Source of the DNA: Multifurca ochricompacta | Taxonomy: Eukaryota; Basidiomycota; Agaricomycetes; Russulales; Russulaceae | NCBI GenBank assembly: GCA_022496185.1 | Contig: WTXG01000028.1 | Span: forward strand, 186,001 to 250,000 | Length of the DNA stretch: 64,000 bases | Reading direction: 5' to 3' | Shown here: piece after piece, positions 1 through 8,836 of the stretch | Layout of the letters: each line of letters begins with the position of its first letter | How positions within the stretch are numbered: the stretch's first letter is position 1 | Notes under the pieces: generated by a model | Seen by the model: only the letters and a program-made list of their open reading frames with translations | What the model was told of the DNA's origin: nothing | The model's database searches: none | Position numbers and translations under genes: made by a program

Positions 1-169
1 ATTGTCTCAGTGCTTCCGGCACTTTCCGCTTAACATTGCCACTCGGGAACAGCCCCGTTGGCTTTGACTCACCCACTTACACTCCAAGAGGCCTTATTGG
101 TCTCTTATCTGAACATACGAACGAAGCTGTCACACAAGTCGTGCAGAACGTCTCACACTGGACGTAACA
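1..169 (+). repeat. 5' LTR of element 1 (right part only)
   Basis: The sequence matches the last part of the complete LTR at 6466-7050 and ends in the same GTAACA terminus at 169. The missing left part lies outside the window. It differs from the 3' LTR of the same element at a few sites, mostly CpG versus TpG or CpA. Confidence 0.93.
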
Positions 170-171
170 TC

Positions 172-182
172 AAGTCGAGTCT
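172..182 (+). promoter_or_regulatory. Primer-binding site (self-priming type)
   Basis: AAGTCGAGTCT starts two bases after the LTR end. It is the exact reverse complement of AGACTCGACTT at 6818-6828 in the LTR, which lies 34 bases downstream of a TATATAA box and is thus the likely first bases of the transcript. Complementarity between the 5' end of the RNA and the PBS is the known self-priming mechanism of Tf1 and related fungal elements. I recognise no tRNA 3' end here. Confidence 0.75.
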
Positions 183-188
183 CTCACA

Positions 189-1700
189 GTGGCTTCCAGC
201 CGCAGTCAGACCCTCTTTCGAGAAGAACTCATCGAACGCAGGGACGAGAATAATCTTTCACAGCAAGTACTTGGCTCTGCCACCTGGAAAGATTTTGAGT
301 CCGAGTTTGGATACTACGTCTATCACGACGGAAGATACCAACCGGTAGAATACGACGAAGAGAAGAGAGTTTGGTATTGTATCCAATACTCGGACAGTCG
401 AAACTCTTGGGTTACAACCAGACCTGCCCCACCTGAATTTGGATTAGGCCCGTGGAGAGAAAATCCCCCGGCCATTGTCACGGACTCCGAACCAGAGGAG
501 TACGTAGAAGAACATAGTGAAGAAGCACTGGTATTAGCATCATCTACAGCCCCAGTTGCACCCGAAGTTGTCACGTTCAGAGCCCCTGCTTTGACAACTC
601 CCCAGATTTCTATACAATCCACCGACACTGTCACCCCATTTTACCAGAACATGTCCACCATTGCCGCCCAACTTCCAGACCCCGCCCCACCAGCCCCAGT
701 GGCGGCACCACCAAATATTCCTCCCCCGTCCGGACGATTATCAGGAGTACTTCCCCAAACGTTCACTGGGGACCGCTCACAAAGCAAAAAATTCATGTTG
801 GAGTTCACAACCTTTAAAAACTTCAACCATGACGTCCCGCAGATTGTCAATCCTTTTCAACGAGCCAATCTGTTCCTCTCCCTGATTCGAGGGGATGCGG
901 TTGATGACTGGACCATGGAACAGCTGGAATGGCTGAATGAACAAGTCGAAAGTGGGCATCATACCACTAGTGAAGGTCTTTGGGAGACCATCGCTGAGCG
1001 GTTTAAGGATGCCTTCACGGATGGGCAGGCCAAGCAGAAGGCAGCCCGGGAGCTAAAGTCCCTCAGAATGGAGAAGGGAGAACTTGACGCGTACGTCGCC
1101 AAGTTCAGAAGTCTAGCCAACAGAGCCGGCTATGACACAGACGAAGAGGCAACATTAGACCTCTTCTCACAAGGATTGCCCAACCCCCTTGTCAAAAATA
1201 TTATTCAGTTTCATCACCCCCACGACTGGGATACTTGGGTTGATGCTGCTCGGAGGCAGCAACAAGACTACCTCGACTTCCAGACAAGGTTTGGAGTTGA
1301 CACCAAAAAAGGAAAGACCCGAGACCAGTGGAAGACAGCGTTCGGAGTGAAGCCCACACCACACGGCCAGAGGGATCCAAATGCTATGGATACCTCTGCA
1401 GATCGGGCCCGAGCTCGGGCAGCACTTACGGAAGACGAGCGGCAGACACTAATGAAGGAAGGACGCTGCTTCCGTTGCAGAGCATTGGGACATATGTCCC
1501 GGGACTGCCCCAAGAAGGGAGCGCGAGTTGCTGTCGCCACGGTGGCACCGGAACACCCCGTTCAGAACAACCCCCCCGCCGTGGACAAGCGATCAAAAGA
1601 AGAGAAGGCTCAGGATATATGGGCCAACATGATGAAGGAGAGTGAGGAAGTGCGCGCCATACTAGTAGAAAAGGCATTTGCAAAGAAGGATTTTTGTTAG
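189..1700 (+). CDS. gag: Gag of element 1 (non-ATG start likely)
   Basis: The 503-residue ORF encodes the structural protein of the retrotransposon particle. The N-terminal 150 residues are acidic and Tyr/Trp-rich, then a Pro-rich linker (about 155-185) leads to a helical capsid region (about 190-380) of the Retrotrans_gag type. A single zinc knuckle, CFRCRALGHMSRDC (CX2CX4HX4C), lies near residue 430. The frame is closed upstream by a TAA at 165-167. The first ATG in any frame after the LTR is at 651, within this ORF. I place the start at the GTG at 189 because it has A at -3 and G at +4 and because the N-terminal part is well conserved in element 2. The ORF overlaps pol, which is in the -1 frame. 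Confidence 0.9.
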   Translation: MASSRSQTLFREELIERRDENNLSQQVLGSATWKDFESEFGYYVYHDGRYQPVEYDEEKRVWYCIQYSDSRNSWVTTRPAPPEFGLGPWRENPPAIVTDSEPEEYVEEHSEEALVLASSTAPVAPEVVTFRAPALTTPQISIQSTDTVTPFYQNMSTIAAQLPDPAPPAPVAAPPNIPPPSGRLSGVLPQTFTGDRSQSKKFMLEFTTFKNFNHDVPQIVNPFQRANLFLSLIRGDAVDDWTMEQLEWLNEQVESGHHTTSEGLWETIAERFKDAFTDGQAKQKAARELKSLRMEKGELDAYVAKFRSLANRAGYDTDEEATLDLFSQGLPNPLVKNIIQFHHPHDWDTWVDAARRQQQDYLDFQTRFGVDTKKGKTRDQWKTAFGVKPTPHGQRDPNAMDTSADRARARAALTEDERQTLMKEGRCFRCRALGHMSRDCPKKGARVAVATVAPEHPVQNNPPAVDKRSKEEKAQDIWANMMKESEEVRAILVEKAFAKKDFC

Positions 1701-4700
1701 GCTCAAACCCATCAGCCTGGGCACGAGCACTCCATGTTACCTCTGTGTATGCTAGTCGATTCAAATCATTGAAAATACCAGTCCATTTTGAAACTACACA
1801 GAGGACGGCCGATCGAGATATTTTAGTGGACTCCGGAGCCACAGACAATTTTATTCACCCACGACTAATCAAAACAATGGGCCTGGGACGGCTGGCACTT
1901 CCCCAGGAAAAGAACATTTGGAACATTGACGGAACAGCCAATCGCGCTGGAAAGATCACTCATTACACGGATCTGAAGGTCCAGGTTGGAGAAACCACGA
2001 AGAACATTCGTTTCCTGATTACGGACCTGGGAGACGAAGATCTTATTCTAGGATATCCGTGGCTTGCCGCGTTTGAGCCCAAGATCAACTGGGCTGACGC
2101 GACAATGGACAAAGAATCATATCCCACTATCATCACGTCGATAGGATATGACTATGCAGTCAGACACCCAATGATAAAAGCCACGAGCACAGGAAGAGAA
2201 GACCCAGGACGCTGTTACGCCACTAAAGCGTTGGAACTAGCCCAAAAGGCAATACAAGGGCAGGTGGAAAAGACATACAGCGATGTAGTGCCGAGTGCCT
2301 ACCATCGGCATTGGAAGGTGTTTTCCGAGGAAGAATCCCAGCGTTTTCCACCTCCCAGACCATGGGACCACGCCATAGACTTACTCCCTGATACGCCAAC
2401 AGCAATAGATTGCAAAATCTATCCACTGTCCCAGTCTGAGCAGGTGGCATTAACGGAGTTCCTGGAAGAACACTTGGCAAAAGGATATATTCGCCCATCC
2501 AAGTCGCAGTACGCTTCACCCTTCTTCTTCATCAAAAAGAAGGACGGCAAGCTACGACCAGTTCAGGATTATCGGCGGATTAACGCATACACCGTGAAAA
2601 ACGCTTACCCCCTACCGCTCATCTCCGAACTTATTGACACCATGAGGGATAAGTCCCTCTTCTCAAAGATGGACGTGCGATGGGGTTATAACAACGTCAG
2701 GATCAAGGAAGGTGACCAGTGCAAAGCGGCGTTCAAAACAAATCAAGGGTTGTTCGAGCCTAATGTTATGTTCTTTGGCCTCACGAACTCGCCGGCAACG
2801 TTCCAGGCCATGATGAATCACATCTTCCGTGATCTCATTCTCACCGGAGAAGTAGTGGTCTATATGGACGACATTCTAGTAGCCACTGCAGATAACTTGG
2901 ACCACCACCGACACCGGGTACATCAGGTACTGGACATACTGCATGAACATGACCTCTACCTCAAACCTGCCAAATGCTCCTTTGAACAGCGGAGCGTTGA
3001 GTATTAGGGGTCATCTTGGAAGGAGGACGAGTGCGTATGGACCCGTAAAAGTACAGGGAATCCGGGAGTGGCCCGTGCCACCTGCGTCAAGGATGTCCGA
3101 TCATTCATCGGATTCTGTAATTTTACCGACGATTCGTCAAGGGATTTTCGGGCATGGCGCGACCACTGAAGACCTACTAAAAAGGATGTACCATGGCATT
3201 GGGATGCCGCACAGCAGCAGGCATTTGAACAGATTAGAACCTCGTCGGCTCAGAACCAGTACTTATCCAACCAGATCTGAGCCACCCCTTTGAACTAGAG
3301 GTGGACGCCTCGCATTTGCGAACGGAGCAGTATTATATCAGAGAGACGCCGCACAAGTGCTTCACCCAGTGGCGTACTATTCCGAGACCTTCTCCCCTGC
3401 TGAAAGGAACTACGACATCTGGGATAGGGAGCTTTTAGCCATAGTCAAGGCGTTGCGACACTGGCAACCCTATTTGGCAGGCACTCCTCATAAGACCATC
3501 ATTCACACTGATCATTCCAACCTCTTATACTGGAAGGAACCCCACAAAATCAGCCGACGTGTAGCACGAGAAGTCTTGGAATTAGAAGAGTATAACTTCA
3601 CGCTGAAACACATTGCTGGAAGTCAGAATGCTAGAGCAGATGCATTGTCGCGCAGACCAGACATGCACACGGGGAAGACGACAATAACGACATCACTGTC
3701 CTCCCAGAAGAAGTATTTGCCAAGACGGCCGTTGTCAGTCTCCATGATATGGACCTTTGGGCACAAGTTTCCCAAAATATGAACCAAGACCTGTGTCGTT
3801 CATGGGCTGACGCTCACAATTTAAAAGAAATCAGCGGTCTTTGGTGGAAAGATGGAGATCGACTCGTTGTCACCGGTGGTGACAACATTAAGAGGGGGGT
3901 GATCCATTTTCATCACGACCTTCCCTCCGCTGGCCATCCAGGCATTGCCAACACTTATGCCCTGGCCAAGAGAGACTATTGGTGGCCCAATATGAAAAAG
4001 GACATTGAGAGCTACGTACGAGGATGCGCATCATGTCAAGCAAACAAGGTGAACACGCACCCAAAAGTCCCACCAATGCTTCCCATCACTCCCAGTACAT
4101 CGACTCCTTTCCAGACCATCGCCATGGACTTCATTGTCAAGCTGCCCAAATCACAAGGCTTCGACACTATCCTTACAATCACAGACCATGATTGTTCCAA
4201 AGCGGCCCTCTTCATTCCCTGCAACGAAACTATCACAGCGGAAGGAGTGGCGAAACTATACCTGAACCACGTATACCGTCATTACGGACTCCCTAAAAGG
4301 ATCATCTCTGACCGAGATACCCGTTTTACATCGGCATTCGCGAGAGCCTTATGCAAAATGCTGGACATCACGCAGAATATCTCGACGGCATACCATCCAC
4401 AGACAGACGGACAGTCTGAGCGGACGAACCAATGGTTGGAACAGTATCTCCGATTTTGGTGCAACGGCAGGCAAGACGACTGGGCAGAATGGCTGTCGAC
4501 CGCAGAATTCGCTCACAATTCATGGCCCAATGGGACGACAAAAGCCACCCCTTTCTCCCTTATCATGGGCTGGACTCCACGCACCACATGGACAGAGAAG
4601 CCCATCAATGTCCCGTCAGTAACCGAACGAATCGGCCAATGGGAAGAGCTGCGGAATCAGCCAATGAGAATCTGGTAAAGGCGCAACAGCTTCTGGCAGC

Positions 4701-5164
4701 ACAGCCAAGCACATTCACACCTTATCAGACCAATGACTGGGTGTGGCTCGAGGGTAGGAATATTCACACGTCACACCCCTCGGCCAAATTAGCGCCCCGA
4801 CGCCACGGACCCTTCCAAATCACAAGGAAGCTGTCAGACGTCTCTTACGAACTGCAGTTGCCGCCGAAATGGAAGATCCACCCAGTCTTCCATGCCAAGC
4901 TTCTGACCCCTTACAAGGAAACCTCCATTCACGGAGAGAACTTCCCGAGACCCCCGCCTGACCTTATCAACGGCAAGAAGAATGGGAAGTGGAGCGCGTT
5001 CTAGACTCCAAGCGACAAGGCCGAGGGCCAAATTGTATTACCTGATCAAGTGGAAAGGTTTCCCAGACTCTGACAACTCGTGGGAGCCAGCCGGGGATAT
5101 CTCTGCCCCGGACCTGATTGCGGAGTTCCATTTACGACATCCCCAAGCGCCCAAGAACAGTTAA
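1694..5164 (+). pseudogene. pol: Pol polyprotein of element 1, frameshifted
   Basis: The pol region encodes the enzymes for replication and integration. Domains in order are an aspartic protease (active site DSGA near 1830), reverse transcriptase (FGLTNSPATFQ, then YMDD at about 2863), RNase H (about 3290-3660, IHTDHSNL), integrase with an HHCC zinc finger (about 3900-4050) and a D,D35E core (DFIVKLPKS, SDRDTRF, AYHPQTDGQSER), and a chromodomain (YLIKWKGFPDSDNSWEPA, about 5035-5090). It is read from gag by a -1 shift; a T5 run at 1691-1695 is a possible slip site. Compared with element 2, one-base deletions break it near 3004, repeatedly to 3330, and near 3672, 4655, 4970 and 5030. Integrase is otherwise long and clean. 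Confidence 0.93.
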
Positions 5165-5235
5165 AAGGGGGAACCAACTCCAGACTTTTCCCCCAGAACA
5201 ACGCCTCACCAGCAACGTCCTAACTACACTTTGAC

Positions 5236-5975
5236 ATGTCTTCCTCCTTCATCGCTGCCTCCGCCGCCATCGACGCCTTCACTGCCACCACTGTGGCCGT
5301 GGAAGCCTTCCCTTCTGCTCACCCTCCACATGCCCCTCTTCCCCTATCGACTATGAAGTCGCAGAAGCCCGAATCAAAAACCAATCCCCGAACCCAAACG
5401 ACGACTTCACCCATCGCGAAGACCCCCACCCCAATGACCTGCTCAATGGAGAGATCGATGACGAAGCCCCAGAATTCCCGTTCATCCCCAACAACCCCAA
5501 CTCCTCGATGTACTTCCCCTTGGAGATCACAATGGCTGACGGATCTACAGCCATCGCCAAATACATCTACTATACCAATGGCGGGATGGATGTGGCGGGA
5601 TGTATGAAGAAGGATGGGCCGGTTTACGGAGCTCCTGTCTATCTGGAGGAGAGGTATACAGGTCGACTCCACCACACGTTGACTGACGAACAGTTGGGGC
5701 ATCTCGCCACGGAAGACTGTCGCGCCTTCGCGATCAATGAGGTGATGAACGACATGAGACTGCCGCGCTTGAAGGCAGAAGTCATGAGGCTGAGGAAGAG
5801 TATCACCTTGAGGAGGACGCTAAACCAACAGTATAAGGAGCACGCAAAGATGATGGCAAGGCTGACAAATGGGATGTTCCAGTTGGAGTCGGAGATTGTG
5901 GATATCAGGAAGAGGTTGGAAGCGGGGGATGCGTACCAGATGATTGCTGAAAGGTACGCAGACACTTATGCATGA
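5236..5975 (+). pseudogene. Element ORF3, coiled-coil protein, one frameshift
   Basis: This accessory ORF starts 72 bases after the pol stop, where an env gene would sit in some Ty3 elements, but it has no signal peptide or membrane segment. The N-terminal part is rich in Ser, Ala, Thr and Pro, followed by an acidic Asn/Pro stretch. A compact middle region follows (MYFPLEITMADGSTAIAKYI, from 5508), and the last 100 residues are charged and heptad-like, probably a coiled coil. A one-base deletion in a C run near 5320 separates the first 30 residues from the rest. In element 2 the same ORF is full length except for one CGA-to-TGA stop. I do not recognise a known family; it may bind other element proteins, which is inference. 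Confidence 0.75.
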
Positions 5976-6032
5976 CCCCTCCCCCCTCGAACCCTGGGTG
6001 CGGCCCCGACGTTACTGCCAACTCGGCTGGAG

Positions 6033-6434
6033 ATGCCACGCTTGCATGAAAACCCACGCGGGGAGACCTGCTGGCGATGTGATAGCAAGTATCACATAAG
6101 CTGGAACTGTCCCCTCAACCGCAAATGGTGTCGACACTGTCGAAGCAATCTCCACTGGAGCAGACACTGCATCTTCCGACGTGTAGGAGTGGCACCAACC
6201 ATCACCAACCTGTCAGGCTGGTGTGGCAAGTGCCTTCGCCATAACGCTGGGCATAAAGAAATCGACTGCCCCGTCTACGACTTATGCCGTGCATGTGGCC
6301 AGCGTGGTCCATATGGGTTTCTTCGTACCCACGCGTGTCCGCAAGAGTTGGAGTCGTATAGCATGGATGATCGTAATGTAGCTGACGATTACCTGGAGCT
6401 GGTACAGGATGATGACGGTACGAGTCGTTTCTAG
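6033..6434 (+). CDS. Element ORF4, Cys/His zinc-knuckle protein
   Basis: The 133-residue protein has four Cys/His clusters. The first two, CWRCDSKYHISWNC and CRHCRSNLHWSRHC, are perfect CX2CX4HX4C knuckles, the kind that bind single-stranded nucleic acid in Gag. The third is CX2CX6HX4C and the fourth, CRACGQRG...HAC, is looser. The C-terminus is acidic. The ORF is intact in both copies, which suggests a role for the element. It is in the same frame as ORF3, with only one TGA (5973-5975) between them, so it could also be made by readthrough or be the remnant of one ORF3-ORF4 protein. A role as nucleic-acid chaperone is inference. Confidence 0.82.
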   Translation: MPRLHENPRGETCWRCDSKYHISWNCPLNRKWCRHCRSNLHWSRHCIFRRVGVAPTITNLSGWCGKCLRHNAGHKEIDCPVYDLCRACGQRGPYGFLRTHACPQELESYSMDDRNVADDYLELVQDDDGTSRF

Positions 6435-6451
6435 CCGGGACTGCTAGAACC

Positions 6452-6465
6452 AGAAGAGGGGGTGA
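6452..6465 (+). promoter_or_regulatory. Polypurine tract of element 1
   Basis: AGAAGAGGGGGTGA lies directly before the TGTTAC start of the 3' LTR. It is the expected primer for plus-strand DNA. The same 14 bases are found at the matching place in element 2. Confidence 0.85.
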
Positions 6466-7050
6466 TGTTACGAACCCCGTCTCTTCCCGTCTTTTTCTTC
6501 CTACCCAACGACAACCCCTCTTTGCCGCCTACCCTACATTACCAGATCACGTCTCCATCGTGGGATCCGTCACATGCTTTACTTCCCTCCCATGATTAAC
6601 TTTGTCTCTATTTGTCTCGCTTTGTCCATGATTGACTCCTTTTCCCTTATCTCTTATCCCTTATCGTACGACCGGACACTTACTTAGTTCCCTATCAGAA
6701 GCTAGGCTTTACGCCCTTCGCTTTCGTATATTCGGGCCCACATGACTCCGTTCTCTTATCTCGTAGATGCCCATTCGATTACGTATATAAGTCCACTGTA
6801 ACTACAATGTAGACCTCAGACTCGACTTATTGAATACATCGGTGTTTGTCTTCTGGACTTCCCCTTGAAACCTCTGACTCGATCGTCTCAGTGCTTCCGG
6901 CACTTTCCGCTTAACATTGCCACTCGGGAACAGCCCCGTTGGCTTTGACTCACCCACTTACACTCCAAGAGGCCTTATTGGTCTCTTATCTGAACATACG
7001 AACGAAGCTGTCGCACAAGTCGTGCAGAACGTCTCACACCGGACGTAACA
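6466..7050 (+). repeat. 3' LTR of element 1 (complete, 585 bp)
   Basis: The LTR begins with TGTTAC and ends with GTAACA, a short inverted terminal repeat with TG...CA ends. It contains a TATATAA box, followed by the R start that matches the PBS. Its first 483 bases form an inverted repeat with 7051-7533. Its end at 7050 directly abuts the LTR of element 2. Confidence 0.95.
6784..6828 (+). promoter_or_regulatory. LTR promoter: TATA box and presumed transcript start
   Basis: TATATAA at 6784-6790 is followed 34 bases later by AGACTCGACTT (6818-6828), which is complementary to the PBS. The matching site in the 5' LTR of element 2 is TATATAA on the minus strand at 14104-14098 with the R start at 14070-14060. 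The start site is inferred from the spacing and from the self-priming rule. Confidence 0.7.
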
Positions 7051-7533
7051 CAAAGTCAACGGGGCTGTTCCTGAGTGACAATGTTAAGCGGAAAGTGCCC
7101 AAAGCACTGAGACGATTGAGTCAGAGGTTTCAAGGGGAAGTCCAGAAGACAAACACCGATGTATTCAATAAGTCGAGTCTGAGGTCTACATTGTAGTTAC
7201 AGCGGACTTATATACGTAATCAAATGGGCGTCTACGAGATAAGAGAACGGAGTCGTGTGGGCCCAAATATACAAAAGCGAAGGGCGTAAAGCCTAGCTTC
7301 TGATAGGGAACTAAGTAAGTGTCCGGTCGTACGATAAGGGATAAGAGATAAGGGAGAAGGAGTCAATCATAGACAAAGCGAGGCAAACAGAGACAAAGTC
7401 AATCACGGGGAAGGAAGTAAGGCACGTGACAGATCCCACGATGGAGACGTGATCTGGTAGTGTAGGGTAGGCGGTAAGGAGGGGTCGTCGTTGGGTAGGA
7501 AGAAAAAGACAGGAAGAGATGGGGTTCGTAACA
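7051..7533 (-). repeat. 3' LTR of element 2, cut by element 1
   Basis: The 483 bases match 13941-14423 without any gap. The seven differences I count between them are all transitions at CpG sites. The 103 bases that correspond to 13838-13940 are absent. The cut lies exactly at the GTAACA end of element 1, as expected for an insertion. Confidence 0.93.
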
Positions 7534-7547
7534 TCACCCCCTCTTCT
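7534..7547 (-). promoter_or_regulatory. Polypurine tract of element 2
   Basis: On the minus strand AGAAGAGGGGGTGA directly precedes the 3' LTR, identical to element 1. Confidence 0.85.
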
Positions 7548-7564
7548 GGTTCTAGCAGTCCCGG

Positions 7565-7966
7565 CTAGAAACGACTCGTACCGTCATCATCCTGTACCAG
7601 CTCCAGGTAATCGTCAGCTACATTACGATCATCCATGCTATACGACTCCAACTCTTGCGGACACGCGTGGGTACGAAGAAACCCATATGGACCACGTTGG
7701 CCACATGCACGGCATAAGTCGTAGACGGGGCAGTCGATTTCTTTATGCCCAGCGTTATGGCGAAGGCACTTGCCGCACCAGCCCGATGGGTTGGTAATGG
7801 TTGGGGCCACTCCTACACGTCGGAAGATACAGTGTCTGCTCCAGTGGAGATTGCTTCGACAGTGTCGGCACCATTTGCGGTTGAGGGGACAGTTCCAGCT
7901 TATGTGATACTTGCTATCACATCGCCAGCAGGTTTCCCCGCACGGGTTCTCATGCAAGTGTGGCAT
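7565..7966 (-). CDS. Element ORF4, zinc-knuckle protein (copy 2)
   Basis: This is the intact 133-residue counterpart of the ORF at 6033-6434, with the same Cys and His residues in all four clusters and only a few substitutions (for example PHLHENPCG for PRLHENPRG near the start). Start chosen at the ATG that matches copy 1. The frame is open upstream to the single TGA that ends ORF3 at 8024, so the in-frame layout is shared by both copies. Confidence 0.82.
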   Translation of the reverse strand: MPHLHENPCGETCWRCDSKYHISWNCPLNRKWCRHCRSNLHWSRHCIFRRVGVAPTITNPSGWCGKCLRHNAGHKEIDCPVYDLCRACGQRGPYGFLRTHACPQELESYSMDDRNVADDYLELVQDDDGTSRF

Positions 7967-8023
7967 CTCCAGCCGAGTCGGCAGCAGCGTCGGGGCCGCA
8001 CCCAAGGTTCGAGGGGGGAGGGG

Positions 8024-8764
8024 TCATGCATAAGTGTCTGCGTACCTTTCAGCAATCATCTGGTACGCATCCCCTGCTTCCAACCTCTTCCTGATGTCCA
8101 CAATCTCCGACTCCAACTGGAACATCCCATTTGTCAGCCTTGCCATCATTTTTGCGTGCTCCTTATATTGTTGGTTCAGCGTCCTCCTCAAGGTGATGCT
8201 CTTCCTCAGCCTCATGACTTCTGCCTTCAAGCGCAGCAGTCTCATATCGTTCATCACCTCATCGATCGCGAAAGCGCGACAGTCTTCCGCGGCGAGGTGA
8301 CCCAACTGTTCGTCAGTCAGCGTGTGATGGAGTCAACCTGTATACCTTTCCTCCAGGTAGACAGGTGCTCCGTAAACCGGCCCATCCTTCTTCATACACC
8401 CCGCCACATCCATCCCGCCATTGGTGTAATAGATATATTTGGCGATGGCCGTAGATCCGTCGGCCATTGTGATCTCCAAGGGGAAGTACATTGAAGAGTT
8501 GGGGTTGTTGGGGATGAACGGGAATTCTGGGGCTTCGTCATCGATCTCTCCATTGAGCAGGTCATTGGGGTGGGGGTCTTCGCGATGGGTGAAGTCATCG
8601 TTTGGGTTCGGGGATTGGTTTTTAACTCGGGTTTCTGCGGCTTCATAGTCAATGGGGGAAGAGGGGCGCGTGGAGGGGTGAGCAGAAGGGAAGGCTTCCA
8701 CGGTCACAGTAGTGGCAGTGAAGGCGTCAATAGCGGCAGAGGCAGCGATGAAGGAGGAAGACAT
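8024..8764 (-). pseudogene. Element ORF3, coiled-coil protein, one nonsense codon
   Basis: The ORF has 246 codons from the ATG at 8764 to the TGA at 8024 and is open except for one stop at about 8333. There the codon is TGA where element 1 has CGA, a C-to-T change at a CpG. This copy shows the native N-terminus that is frameshifted in element 1: a Ser/Ala/Thr-rich head, an acidic Pro/Asn-rich stretch, the compact middle region and a charged, heptad-like tail. Family unknown. Confidence 0.75.
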
Positions 8765-8836
8765 GTTAAGGTGTGGTTAGGACGTTGCTGGTGAAGCGTT
8801 GTTCTGGGGAAAAGTCTGGAGTTGGTCCCCCCTTTT

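Larger units (their letters stand above)
1..7050 (+). mobile_element. Ty3/gypsy chromovirus, element 1
   Basis: This is an LTR retrotransposon that lacks the start of its 5' LTR only because the window begins inside it. The order is LTR, primer-binding site, gag, pol (protease, RT, RNase H, integrase, chromodomain), ORF3, ORF4, polypurine tract, LTR. The domain order with integrase after RNase H marks it as Ty3/gypsy. The chromodomain and the self-priming signal point to the fungal Tf1/sushi chromovirus group. Gag and ORF4 are intact. Pol and ORF3 are broken by one-base deletions, so this copy could not move by itself as written. It seems to be inserted in the 3' LTR of element 2, in the opposite direction. 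Confidence 0.95.

Noticed and set aside
5508..6434. ORF3 and ORF4 as two host genes captured next to the element
   Set aside because: Both copies carry them in the same place between pol and the polypurine tract, so they belong to the element.
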